A stretch of 14,810 bases of DNA, taken from contig DIUK01000077.1 in NCBI GenBank assembly GCA_002422995.1, forward strand, positions 885 through 15,694, in the 5' to 3' direction. Both the position numbers and the translations under genes were made by a program. This DNA comes from Rhodocyclaceae bacterium UBA6160 (GTDB lineage Bacteria; Pseudomonadota; Gammaproteobacteria; Burkholderiales; Rhodocyclaceae). Shown piece after piece: positions 7,001 to 13,883 of this stretch (positions are counted from its first letter, which is position 1; each line of letters begins with the position of its first letter). A model generated the notes under the pieces. It was not told the origin of the DNA and ran no database searches. It was given only the letters and a program-made list of their open reading frames with translations.

Positions 7001-9141
7001 TCTGCTCTGCCACCTGACGCCATAAAAGTCGGCGCTGCCAATACGCCGCCCAGCGCCATGCATTGCTGCAAAATCGCCTCTACAACGTGCTGGTCAAGCG
7101 CGTGTCCACCGGCATGATCAATCCACTGCTGCAACAAGTGAACAGCATCATCCAGCATGGACAGCAAAGCAGGTGTAGCGGCTAGCTTATTCTCCAACCA
7201 ATGATTCAGCACTTGCTCGACGACCCAGGCTATTTCGCCCAAGTCGTGCAAGCCAACCATGCGTCCACTGCCTTTGAGTGTATGAAAACCACGGCGCACG
7301 ATCACCAGGCTTTCATCATCCTCAGGTGTCACGTGCAACTTTGGCAGGCAGGTCAACAATGACGCCAGAATATCCTGTGCCTCTTCTAAAAAGATAGCTC
7401 GCAAATCTGCATCGAGGGCATCCGCCGCTTCTGCCGACAAATCAACTGGGGCAGCCGACAGGAAGCGATCAGACGGCATTTCATCTTGATCCCTATCTGC
7501 GCCAAAAAAGTGGTCCGGATTTGCTGGCCCGACAGCCAATTGAGAAACAAAAAAACCAATCGACAACAACTTTTGCGCAACCTGATCAAAATCCGCTCGT
7601 TGCGGGACAAAATCCGGCTCAGCAAACTGCATCACCGCTGCTGTACATTCATCAAGCACAGCAATGGCACGCGCCTCACCCAATGCGGTCAACGCATCAT
7701 GGACCAGCCGAAGGGGTGGGTGCACATCAGCCAATACCTTTTTTTGCCCTGGCGCCCGAAAAAAGCGATCAAGCACTTGCTCGACCATGCCCAAATGCCG
7801 CTGTATATCATCAGCAACGGATGCCAGCAATGCACGACCTGGGGGACGCTGGAGAATGGCATCACTCGAAGGCGCATCAGTCGCAGGAGGAACACCACCT
7901 GAAGCCGCCATGATCAGCCGCGCAATCGTATCTTCAACCTGCTGAGCAAAAGCACTACCCAGTAAATCAAAGTGATCCAACGCCGAAGCAGCCAGTTGCA
8001 GCGCACTCGCCATCTCCGTTCCTAGTGCTTCCGAATGTCGCATAGGATTTCGCCGCAGCAAATCAGCCTGCTCGCGAATCGCTTTGGTTAATTGCACATA
8101 AGAAAACTCATGCGTTGCCACTGCTTCGTTGGCAAGCCAAGTAACATTCTCATGGAATGGAACCAGCGCAGCAATCGTACCCTCACATAAAGCCAGCCAA
8201 TGTTGCTGCGCAGCGGTCACCAGCAGTTGCAACTGGTGCATATGCTGCCCCTGTCGGCCGGCCGTGACAGGTACAGCAGGAATAAGGCTCTCCAACCGAT
8301 AAGCCGCCCGCACAACGGCCAAAGCAGCATGTCCCTGAGTAGCAATCGCTGCTAGATAAAGCGCCTCGCGCAAAAGCGTCGTTGGCACATCAATAAAACC
8401 ATCAACATGTTTTTTAATATGGGAAGCCAAACGTAACAAAAACCGCTTCACCTGGGCCGCATCAGACAAGCCTTCAGCACCTAATGCATCCAAAACACCT
8501 AACGAGACCCACCAAATAGCTCGGCTAGCAGGCGTTGTCTGAGTGAGCTCTATCATCGTCAGCGACGCTTTCATTTCGCTGATCCCTTTTGCATCACCCT
8601 TGATCCACTTTAACAAACCACGCTCAAACCCCAGGCGGGCAGCGCGCAAGCGGGATAACAACGCTTCGCCTTGCAAAGGAACAGGGTCCCGCTCACGACG
8701 AGGAGGGCGTTGGGTTAAATCCGGAAAAAATAATGTATAGGACTCCGGCTCAGGCAAGCCTTGCACCATAAGGACTGCCCGGTAGTGAGGAAATAATTTC
8801 AGCGATTGGTGTGCAGCACCCTCCATCAAATCATCCAAATACTGACGCAATGCCGATACACCCTCTTGAATTACTTGCAACGTATTTTCGGTATTAGCTA
8901 TTCTTTCTTCCGCAACAGCTAATAAGGCTTCCTCAATGACAAGGGAAAGTTCTGCTATTCCATCCAATCCAACAATCGCTAATGCACCATGCACCTGGTG
9001 CACGCTTGCATAGGCACGCTGTATGGAAGCAGACTCAGCCGTAGTGGCATACTTTTCGAGCTCATTGACGGCAAGCGCTAACGCCAGGTCAATTTCTTCT
9101 TTTACCCAGGAAAGCGGTCCGATATCTATTTCATTGGCCAT
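4048..9141 (-). CDS. pilL: Twitching-chemotaxis hybrid histidine kinase PilL/ChpA (multi-Hpt, CheA core, CheW, receiver)
   Basis: A 1697-residue cytoplasmic CheA-type kinase of the type IV pilus (Pil-Chp) system; the Pseudomonas homologue is called ChpA and is longer. Order of parts: N-terminal FimL/Hpt-like module with HQVHGALAIVG (His48); a helical region; a degenerate module with VHDALTAL (His481); canonical Hpt HTLKGSGRMVG (His620); degenerate VHTLASIS (His821); canonical Hpt HTFKGSARMVG (His980); CheA-like dimerisation helices about 1086-1150; HATPase with N-box HLLRNSIAHGIE (Asn1277), G1 DDGAGLD (1317-1323) and G2 GRGVGLG near 1370; CheW-like domain about 1408-1540; receiver domain with Asp1570/1571, phospho-acceptor Asp1618 in LIDIEMPRMDG, and a GKP lysine motif. 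It should autophosphorylate on Hpt histidines and pass phosphate to PilG, PilH and its own receiver. The start is 9 nt after the pilJ stop, with a weak AGG about 8 nt ahead, indicating co-transcription. No frameshift or stop interrupts it. The two canonical Hpt coding sites share 25 of 29 bases (7256-7284 and 6176-6204). Confidence 0.93.
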   Translation of the reverse strand: MANEIDIGPLSWVKEEIDLALALAVNELEKYATTAESASIQRAYASVHQVHGALAIVGLDGIAELSLVIEEALLAVAEERIANTENTLQVIQEGVSALRQYLDDLMEGAAHQSLKLFPHYRAVLMVQGLPEPESYTLFFPDLTQRPPRRERDPVPLQGEALLSRLRAARLGFERGLLKWIKGDAKGISEMKASLTMIELTQTTPASRAIWWVSLGVLDALGAEGLSDAAQVKRFLLRLASHIKKHVDGFIDVPTTLLREALYLAAIATQGHAALAVVRAAYRLESLIPAVPVTAGRQGQHMHQLQLLVTAAQQHWLALCEGTIAALVPFHENVTWLANEAVATHEFSYVQLTKAIREQADLLRRNPMRHSEALGTEMASALQLAASALDHFDLLGSAFAQQVEDTIARLIMAASGGVPPATDAPSSDAILQRPPGRALLASVADDIQRHLGMVEQVLDRFFRAPGQKKVLADVHPPLRLVHDALTALGEARAIAVLDECTAAVMQFAEPDFVPQRADFDQVAQKLLSIGFFVSQLAVGPANPDHFFGADRDQDEMPSDRFLSAAPVDLSAEAADALDADLRAIFLEEAQDILASLLTCLPKLHVTPEDDESLVIVRRGFHTLKGSGRMVGLHDLGEIAWVVEQVLNHWLENKLAATPALLSMLDDAVHLLQQWIDHAGGHALDQHVVEAILQQCMALGGVLAAPTFMASGGRADAPHELAVTVASPDVAAVNMPLVKPPAVLGEQPGSADVSAKETAVRVASESAEVLAFPEPAPIRVGEADFSPALYNMYLEEARGYVATLQAQLGQETVPQPLVIRAVHTLASISAATGFSAIHHLAHALESVLIRFEQMAAVPSETQRFVFARCAGALEGMLGAVAARRMPNEENALAATLTAMTPTLFAELAKAADQLPSHADSGGASLPDDEDIEHNDDAVDSHVLSIFMDESADLLRDIGKLLRAWRASPNDVSVTEALARSLHTFKGSARMVGAIECSDVLHAMETRLEDARASQYSGQPGSTQVSSALITEMESALDKAANLLDQLRYSDNKLMPARVSQSNETTASLQQPFSDEPSLLAEGANNQVIVRVRADLIDQWVNDAGEMSISRTRIESELREIKGVLTDLSDSVARLRSQLREVEIQAETQLQSQEALAVDRAAQFDPLEFDRFTRFQEVTRMMAESVNDVATVQHNLLLNLDHANAALMAQARLNRDLSQHLMRARMMPFESLTERLYRVVRQAAKDADRQVVLHVHNGEIEMDRSTLEKMAGPIEHLLRNSIAHGIEDAAQRLAIGKPEAGQLDLSLKQEANDIVISLADDGAGLDYSRIRQQAVEQGLLSPEAAAMADEEKLSALIFHPGFSTANAVTSLSGRGVGLGVVKNETMALGGRIEVRSKPQAGTTFLLSVPQTMAIAQVVLVRVGDRHYAIPSAMVAQVNELKPDEIIRIRAAKVMTWQGADYPWQYLPSLLGEHHAIPAAAPRTWVLNIDSGSGRLALEIDALAGNQEIVIKPIGPQLARVSWILGATVLADGEIVFMINPSALAASVAERPVDAAERVQKPAPPAAAPIMVVDDSLTVRKVMSRLLERQGYRVVIAKDGVDALEQLRDTAPEGMPALMLIDIEMPRMDGFELARHIRTDNMLAKMPLIAITSRTADKHRQHAREVGINHYLGKPYNEEQLLALVAGYCRQNAIATGVTQA
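7024..7048. repeat. Partial copy of the pccA hairpin arm inside pilL
   Basis: Bases 7024-7037 (AAAAGTCGGCGCTG) are identical to hairpin bases 1663-1676. Aligned without gaps over 25 bases, 7024-7048 matches 1663-1687 at 21 positions. Here it codes, on the minus strand, for an Ala-Ala-Pro-Thr-Phe stretch in an unstructured-looking linker of PilL. It may be chance or a shared ancestral sequence. Confidence 0.4.
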
Positions 9142-9150
9142 AGTCGTTAC

Positions 9151-11139
9151 CTATACTTTAAATCCAGCGACAGAGCCTTTTAACTCGACAGCCAATTGCG
9201 CTAAATCAGCAACAGCCGAAGCTGTCTGCCTTGTGCGTGCAGTCGTTTGATCTGTAATTGCTAGAATATGCTGCATTGATGTTGCGACTTGTGTTGCGCT
9301 ATGCGCTTGTATTTTTGTAGCATCTGCAATCACTTCGACTCGTCGAGCCAAGTCTTGCGACACAGCAGAAATTTCTGTTAATGATTGTCCCGCCGCATCA
9401 GAGAGCTTTGCTCCAGAAACAACACATTGCGTGGAGTACTCCATCGCTGAGACTGCATCATGTGTATCAGCCTGAATGGTTTTGACCAAAAGTGCAATTT
9501 GCCGAGTCGCCTCTCCTGATCGCTCAGCCAATCGTTGCACCTCTTCTGCAACTACAGAAAATCCCCGCCCCGCCTCACCCGCTGAGGCAGCCTGAATAGA
9601 CGCGTTCAACGCCAGCACATTGGTCTGCTCAGTAATGTCTGAGATCAACTCGACAATTTCGCTAATTTCTTGTGAAGATTCGCCCAACCGCTTGATACGC
9701 TTCGCTGTCTCCTGAATTTGTCCTCGTATGCTGTTCATGCCCACAATTGAAGCAGCAACGGCCTGGGCACCCTTTTTTGCAGCGGAGACAGAAGCACGAG
9801 CAACATCAGCAGAAGTCTGCGCCGAGAGCAAAACGCCCTCCATTGATTGCACTGTTTCAAGCACCACTGAACTCGCCGCACGAATCTCGTTTGCCTGTGC
9901 ATGCGTCGCAACTAAAAGCTCATGCGAATTTTTTTGCGCATCTCCAGTGGTTCGCGTCACGCGCTCAGATGCCTCATTCAATCGTCGAACTAAAACAGCT
10001 AACTCTTCGATCGCATAATTCACTGAGTCGGCAATAGCGCCCGTGATGTCCTCATTCACAGTTGTACGCACAGTCAAGTCACCATCAGCTAAATCGCTCA
10101 TTTCATTCAGCAATCGCAAAATAGCATTTTGTGTTGCCTCTTGCTCAGCTTCAGCTATTCGACTTTTCCGCTCAGACTCAAGACGCCGACGCACGCTATC
10201 ACGCTGGTAGAGCTTAACCATCAACATCAAAGTGAGTAGCGTTAACGTGCCCAGTGCCGCAGCGACCAGCAAGAGTACTGGCGGTGTCGTGAACGCCTGC
10301 CTATAGTCAGCCATTAACGCATCGACAGCTAACGCTAATCCATCTATCTGAATTACATTGGTGGCAGCAAGACGTGCCTGATGAAGCGCTTCCTCATCCT
10401 TGGATAAACTATCCAGCTTGCCTAGCAACACGGCGAAATTTTGATGCAACACCTCATTTTTTACCGCCAGCTGGTGCGCCAAACTTGTTTCCGCGCGCAA
10501 TAAACGAAAAGCATTGTCCTGAGGATTCGAAATTTGCGGCCACCGCGCCAGAGAGTACAAAATATTCCCCGTTAATTCAGGTAGCTGACCGCCAATAGCC
10601 TCTGCATCTTCCACCATTGTCGGCCCCAAGACAATGGCATCAGCTACTAACTCACCCATAATCTGCATTGCGGTTTGCTGCGCCAAAAGAACATCAATTT
10701 GTGCGTCAAAAAAACTCCATCCCTGCTGCACACGGCGCAATGCCAATGTGACTTTGTCACCTGTTGGAGGTACAAATACCCCCGCAATTTCACCACCTTG
10801 CGTTAAATTATTCAGCGTAACCTGTAAATCATTCTGGGTAACTGCCAGCTCTTCAAAGCCATGAGCTTTCCCGCGCAATGCCGCCTGGGCACTTTGTGGA
10901 ATTTTTTGCACCAACAACCGCAAATGGCCAGCAGCAGTTGCATACGCCGCACTACGTGACCGATTATGGCTATAGACATACACCAATGCCGTGGTGAGCA
11001 AAACACAGACAACAAACAAAATACCCAGTACGCGAAATTGTGTATCAAGTGCCAAGCCACCCAGCACCTTTCGAAGCATCGAAGCTTTTTGAACAATTTG
11101 AGGTTTACGTAACGGATTGATGCGAAGTGGATTATTCAC
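9151..11139 (-). CDS. pilJ: Type IV pilus methyl-accepting chemoreceptor PilJ
   Basis: A 662-residue inner-membrane receptor, close to the usual PilJ length. TM1 is at about 38-56 (LGILFVVCVLLTTALVYVY), a periplasmic PilJ-type helical sensor region runs about 57-284, TM2 is at about 285-307 (VLLLVAAALGTLTLLTLMLM), and a HAMP-like segment follows near 335-385 (LADGDLTVRTTVNEDITGA). The signalling-domain tip is conserved at about 505-540 (NVLALNASIQAASAGEAGRG then FSVVAEEVQRLAERS). The family senses pilus/surface state, possibly through pilin subunits, and controls the PilL kinase through PilI. The start codon is GTG (11137-11139); an in-frame TGA lies 9 nt upstream, so no earlier start is possible. 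No good Shine-Dalgarno is visible there or before the next in-frame ATG (residue 21). It sits 42 nt after pilI and 9 nt before pilL. No CheR/PilK gene follows it. Confidence 0.93.
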   Translation of the reverse strand: MNNPLRINPLRKPQIVQKASMLRKVLGGLALDTQFRVLGILFVVCVLLTTALVYVYSHNRSRSAAYATAAGHLRLLVQKIPQSAQAALRGKAHGFEELAVTQNDLQVTLNNLTQGGEIAGVFVPPTGDKVTLALRRVQQGWSFFDAQIDVLLAQQTAMQIMGELVADAIVLGPTMVEDAEAIGGQLPELTGNILYSLARWPQISNPQDNAFRLLRAETSLAHQLAVKNEVLHQNFAVLLGKLDSLSKDEEALHQARLAATNVIQIDGLALAVDALMADYRQAFTTPPVLLLVAAALGTLTLLTLMLMVKLYQRDSVRRRLESERKSRIAEAEQEATQNAILRLLNEMSDLADGDLTVRTTVNEDITGAIADSVNYAIEELAVLVRRLNEASERVTRTTGDAQKNSHELLVATHAQANEIRAASSVVLETVQSMEGVLLSAQTSADVARASVSAAKKGAQAVAASIVGMNSIRGQIQETAKRIKRLGESSQEISEIVELISDITEQTNVLALNASIQAASAGEAGRGFSVVAEEVQRLAERSGEATRQIALLVKTIQADTHDAVSAMEYSTQCVVSGAKLSDAAGQSLTEISAVSQDLARRVEVIADATKIQAHSATQVATSMQHILAITDQTTARTRQTASAVADLAQLAVELKGSVAGFKV

Positions 11140-11181
11140 ATTGAATCAACTTAATTATTAACTTAACAATCGCAAAGAGGG

Positions 11182-11685
11182 TCATATCGAAATCTTTAAA
11201 AACGCAGGTGAGGCCAGTAACGCGGCGCAGTCCAAGCGAGCCCATTCGTCCTGACTACTGGCATTTTTCATCCGAGCGCCATACCAGGGGGCTCTATTGG
11301 CATCTGTATTTACCAGCATTTGCAAAGCACTACCCGTCTGCAAACCCCATGTGCGTTGCACCAACAGCGCACAATGCGCGCCAATCAACAGCAACCGCGA
11401 TTGAGCGGTTCGTGGCGTGGGCGCCCCACCCCGCCAAACAGAAAAATCAACAATACCGAACAGCACACCTCTAACATTTGCGACACCCACAAACCAGGGC
11501 TGCATTAAAGGCACAGGGGTAATGGTCGGCAGCGGCAAAACTTCACCGGATTCAGCCAAGCTCACCAACCACCGTCCTCCACCGGGTAAATCATCAAGAC
11601 CCGACTCAAAGTCGAGCCACATGGCTTGCGCAACTTCGGGCTCTCTCAGAACGACCGGATTAACCTCATTAACCAACTTACTCAT
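11182..11685 (-). CDS. pilI: CheW-like adaptor PilI
   Basis: A 167-residue single-domain CheW-fold protein. The block LPLPTITPVPLMQPWFVGVA followed by NVRGVLFGIVDF is the typical CheW/PilI beta-strand pair that contacts the receptor tip and the kinase's CheW-like domain. Its role is to couple PilJ to PilL at the membrane-bound array. The ATG overlaps the pilH stop as ATGA (11682-11685), so translation is probably coupled; a G-run lies about 5 nt ahead as the only candidate ribosome site. The sequence is divergent, as usual for PilI, so the call leans on its place between pilH and pilJ as well as on the fold motif. Confidence 0.85.
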   Translation of the reverse strand: MSKLVNEVNPVVLREPEVAQAMWLDFESGLDDLPGGGRWLVSLAESGEVLPLPTITPVPLMQPWFVGVANVRGVLFGIVDFSVWRGGAPTPRTAQSRLLLIGAHCALLVQRTWGLQTGSALQMLVNTDANRAPWYGARMKNASSQDEWARLDCAALLASPAFLKISI

Positions 11686-12068
11686 TGAAAGCCCCCCGAA
11701 GCCAGCGCTGCAATTTTAGCGAGCAGCAAGGTGCGCTCTACAGGTTTGGTAATGTAATCAAAAGCACCTTGGCGCAGACCCCACACTTTGTCAGACTGCT
11801 GACTTTTGGTTGTACACAGAATAATCGGGATGTTTTTTGTTGCCGCATCGCGTGATAACTGCCGCGTCGCCTGAAAGCCATTCATACCGGGCATTACCAC
11901 GTCCATCAAGATCAAGTCCGGCTGAAGCTCTCGTGCCTTGGCTACGCCATCTTCACCATTCTCGGCAATCAGTACTTCAAAATTATTGGCAAACAGAATT
12001 TGCGTCAACAAAAACCGCTCCGTCGGTGAGTCATCAATAATCAGCACCCGTCGAATTTCGCGGCTCAT
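11682..12068 (-). CDS. pilH: Twitching motility response regulator PilH
   Basis: A 128-residue stand-alone receiver domain with no output domain. The acidic pocket is IIDDS (Asp12/Asp13), phospho-acceptor Asp56 lies in LILMDVVMPGMNGFQATRQL, the switch Thr is in CTTK, and the conserved Lys is in YITKPV. The KVWGLRQGA stretch is characteristic of PilH in pseudomonads and betaproteobacteria. PilH is one of two receivers phosphorylated by PilL/ChpA and is linked to pilus retraction control or to acting as a phosphate sink. It overlaps pilG upstream and pilI downstream by ATGA. Confidence 0.93.
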   Translation of the reverse strand: MSREIRRVLIIDDSPTERFLLTQILFANNFEVLIAENGEDGVAKARELQPDLILMDVVMPGMNGFQATRQLSRDAATKNIPIILCTTKSQQSDKVWGLRQGAFDYITKPVERTLLLAKIAALASGGFQ

Positions 12069-12463
12069 GCACGTTCCCTTATTTGCAAATTAATGGCATG
12101 AAGCAAACTCTCTTTTGTAAATGGCTTAGTCAAGTACTCATTTGAACCAGCCGCATGACCTCGCGCCCGATCGAACAAGCCATCGCGAGAAGACAGCATA
12201 ATGACAGGCGTTGATGAAAATTTTGCGTTCTTTTTAATCAAAGAACACGTCTGATAGCCATCCAGCCTGGGCATCATGATGTCGCAAAAAATAACTGCTG
12301 GCCGATGATCATTGATTTTTGCAAGCGCATCAAAACCATCATTCGCCAACACCACTTCCGCACCTTCTTGCTGCAAAAATGCTTCGGCACTTTTTCGGAT
12401 AGTCATTGAATCATCAATCACCATGACGGTAATACCTGCCAGCATAGTTTGCATTGTCGTCAT
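12065..12463 (-). CDS. pilG: Twitching motility response regulator PilG
   Basis: A 132-residue stand-alone receiver. VMVIDDSMTIRKSAE at 13-27 supplies the acidic pair, Asp61 in FCDIMMPRLDGYQTC is the phospho-acceptor, and MLSSRDGLFDRARG and YLTKPFTKESLL complete the site. The DGLFD and DGYQTC words are strongly PilG-like. PilG is the positive output regulator for pilus extension in the Pil-Chp system. The ATG at 12463 lacks a clear Shine-Dalgarno; an ATG three codons later is an alternative. The stop overlaps the pilH start (ATGA, 12065-12068). It follows the rubredoxin gene after 95 nt that contain several short hairpins. Confidence 0.94.
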   Translation of the reverse strand: MTTMQTMLAGITVMVIDDSMTIRKSAEAFLQQEGAEVVLANDGFDALAKINDHRPAVIFCDIMMPRLDGYQTCSLIKKNAKFSSTPVIMLSSRDGLFDRARGHAAGSNEYLTKPFTKESLLHAINLQIRERA

Positions 12464-12558
12464 TAGTAGTAATACTCGGTCATCGTCTCAACAAGCCCGC
12501 ATCGGGCATTGATTGCCCTGTAAAAATGGGCATCCGCTTAAAAGCTTGATTGCGGACA
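12464..12558 (-). other. Rubredoxin-pilG intergenic region with consecutive short hairpins
   Basis: Inverted repeats seen are GCCCG(12495-12499)/CGGGC(12503-12507) with a CAT loop, TGCCC(12514-12518)/GGGCA(12528-12532) with a 9-nt loop, and GCTT/AAGC near 12537-12546. None is followed by a T-run on the minus strand, so a strong terminator is not evident. They may be a leader structure, a processing site or partial attenuation between rubredoxin and pilG. Confidence 0.3.
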
Positions 12559-12741
12559 TCAAATCTCCACCATTTCAAAATCATCCTTGCGTGCATTACA
12601 CTCAGGACAGGTCCAGTTAATAGGCACATCTTCCCAACGTGTTCCCGGAGCAATGCCATCTTCAGGCCAGCCCTCTGCTTCATCATAAATATAGCCACAG
12701 ATTAAACACAACATTTTGCGAGACGTTCGTTCAGTATTCAT
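12559..12741 (-). CDS. rubA: Rubredoxin
   Basis: A 60-residue protein with the two rubredoxin knuckles: CLICGY (Cys12, Cys15) and CPEC (Cys45, Cys48), plus the conserved aromatic and acidic frame YIYDEAEGWPEDGIAPGTRW and KDDFE. It binds one iron through four cysteines and carries single electrons in the cytoplasm. The first nine residues extend past the usual start; Met10 is an alternative start, and neither has a clear Shine-Dalgarno. It is the first gene of the leftward set and is divergent from thiD. Its link to the pil genes may be shared transcription or only neighbourhood; the electron partner is not encoded here. Confidence 0.95.
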   Translation of the reverse strand: MNTERTSRKMLCLICGYIYDEAEGWPEDGIAPGTRWEDVPINWTCPECNARKDDFEMVEI

Positions 12742-12908
12742 AGTAAATGCTTAGGTTAAAATTACAACCATATTAACTCAAGCGGCGGCTGTCATTGGGT
12801 AGGTTTATGGGGCTTTGCGGCCGCAATTAAAGTATCACACCCATCCTCGCAGCGCTTTTAACCAACACGGTATCGCTTGGTCAACGCCACGCCCATGAGG
12901 AATGCTCC
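12742..12908. promoter_or_regulatory. Divergent control region between rubredoxin/pil genes and thiD
   Basis: This 167-nt gap must carry the promoters for both directions. Visible elements are a 12-bp perfect palindrome TTGCGGCCGCAA (12815-12826) near the middle and a weaker ACCAA/TTGGT inverted repeat (12861-12865/12877-12881). On the minus strand, TTGAGT with TAACCT 17 nt later is a weak -35/-10 candidate for rubredoxin. I see no TPP riboswitch core words before thiD. Confidence 0.5.
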
Positions 12909-13823
12909 ATGCCTGATAACATCCCGCAAAAAAACGAATCCCCCCCAATAGTCTTGACCTTTGCCGGCTCAGACCCTACCAGTGGCGCCGGTTTGCAGGC
13001 AGATATGCTTACCTTGGCCAGCCTGGGCTGCCACCCCGTCACGGTAGTGACGGCCATTACCGTCCAGGATACGGCTGGTGTAGAAGACATTTTCCCCATC
13101 CCCGCAGAATGGGTTGCCGATCAAGCACGCGCCATCCTGGAAGACATGCCAATTGCCGCCTTCAAAATCGGCCTCCTGGGCAGCATAGAAACCATTGCCG
13201 CCATTGCTGAAATTCTTGCAGACTACCCAGACATTCCCTTGGTGCTAGACCCTGTACTCGCCTCCGGCCGGGGAGATGCATTCACTGACGATGACATGAT
13301 CGAAGCCATCACGACCTTGCTGTTGCCTCAAACCAGCGTCTTGACACCCAATAGCCTGGAAGCTCGTCGCTTGGTTCAATCACCAGAAGATGACCAAGAA
13401 ACGGAAGCCGCTGCAGAAAATGAATCGGCGCCGAACCCGCCTGATCTTGCCCAATGCGCCCATCAACTCATTGATGCAGGTTGCGAATATGTCTTGATTA
13501 CCGGCACGCACGAAGACACTGAGCAAGTAGTGAATACCTTATACGGCAGCCACGGCATAGTCCGCACCGACCGCTGGACGCGTCTGCCCGGCAGTTATCA
13601 TGGATCAGGTTGCACGCTGGCTTCTGCCATTGCCGCGCATCTCGCGCATGGCATTGACTTAGCCGAAGCCATCCATGACGCGCAGGAATACACTTGGCAG
13701 ACGCTGGCTGCCGGCTTTCGTCCGGGCATGGGACAATTCATTCCCGACCGCCTGTTCTGGTCACGCGACCCGGATAACGAAACGGATACAGACAATGCCA
13801 TCATGCCCCAGCCAAACAACTAA
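12909..13823 (+). CDS. thiD: Bifunctional hydroxymethylpyrimidine kinase / phosphomethylpyrimidine kinase
   Basis: A 304-residue ribokinase-fold enzyme that phosphorylates 4-amino-5-hydroxymethyl-2-methylpyrimidine twice to give HMP-PP for thiamine synthesis. Motifs: FAGSDPTSGAGLQADMLTLA at 18-37 (substrate loop), LDPVLASGRGDAF near 116-128, and LPGSYHGSGCTLASAIAAHL with catalytic Cys235 and its anion hole. It is longer than the usual ~265 residues because of an acidic, low-complexity insert at about 157-179 and a hydrophilic C-terminal tail. GAGGA at 12897-12901, 7 nt ahead, fixes the ATG at 12909. It is followed by thiE after 60 nt on the same strand, the natural next enzyme, and no terminator is visible between them. 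Confidence 0.93.
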   Translation: MPDNIPQKNESPPIVLTFAGSDPTSGAGLQADMLTLASLGCHPVTVVTAITVQDTAGVEDIFPIPAEWVADQARAILEDMPIAAFKIGLLGSIETIAAIAEILADYPDIPLVLDPVLASGRGDAFTDDDMIEAITTLLLPQTSVLTPNSLEARRLVQSPEDDQETEAAAENESAPNPPDLAQCAHQLIDAGCEYVLITGTHEDTEQVVNTLYGSHGIVRTDRWTRLPGSYHGSGCTLASAIAAHLAHGIDLAEAIHDAQEYTWQTLAAGFRPGMGQFIPDRLFWSRDPDNETDTDNAIMPQPNN

Positions 13824-13883
13824 ACCACGTCAACTGATTTACACACAGCGTACTCATTACCTCATCAAATAAAACATCCATCC
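13824..13883 (+). other. G-poor leader between thiD and thiE
   Basis: Sixty bases with only about four G, rich in A, C and T, and with no Shine-Dalgarno before the thiE ATG. It looks unstructured, so thiE translation may depend on leader accessibility rather than anti-SD pairing. No terminator hairpin is seen. Confidence 0.35.

Noticed and set aside
7486..7945. Overlapping plus-strand ORFs of 93-138 residues within pilL
   Set aside because: Several frames are open in the same place opposite a linker region of PilL; the proteins lack family motifs and look like shadow frames.
12742..12908. TPP riboswitch before thiD
   Set aside because: I looked for the conserved CTGAGA and ACCTGATCTGG-like core words and found neither; the gap is also explained as a divergent promoter region.
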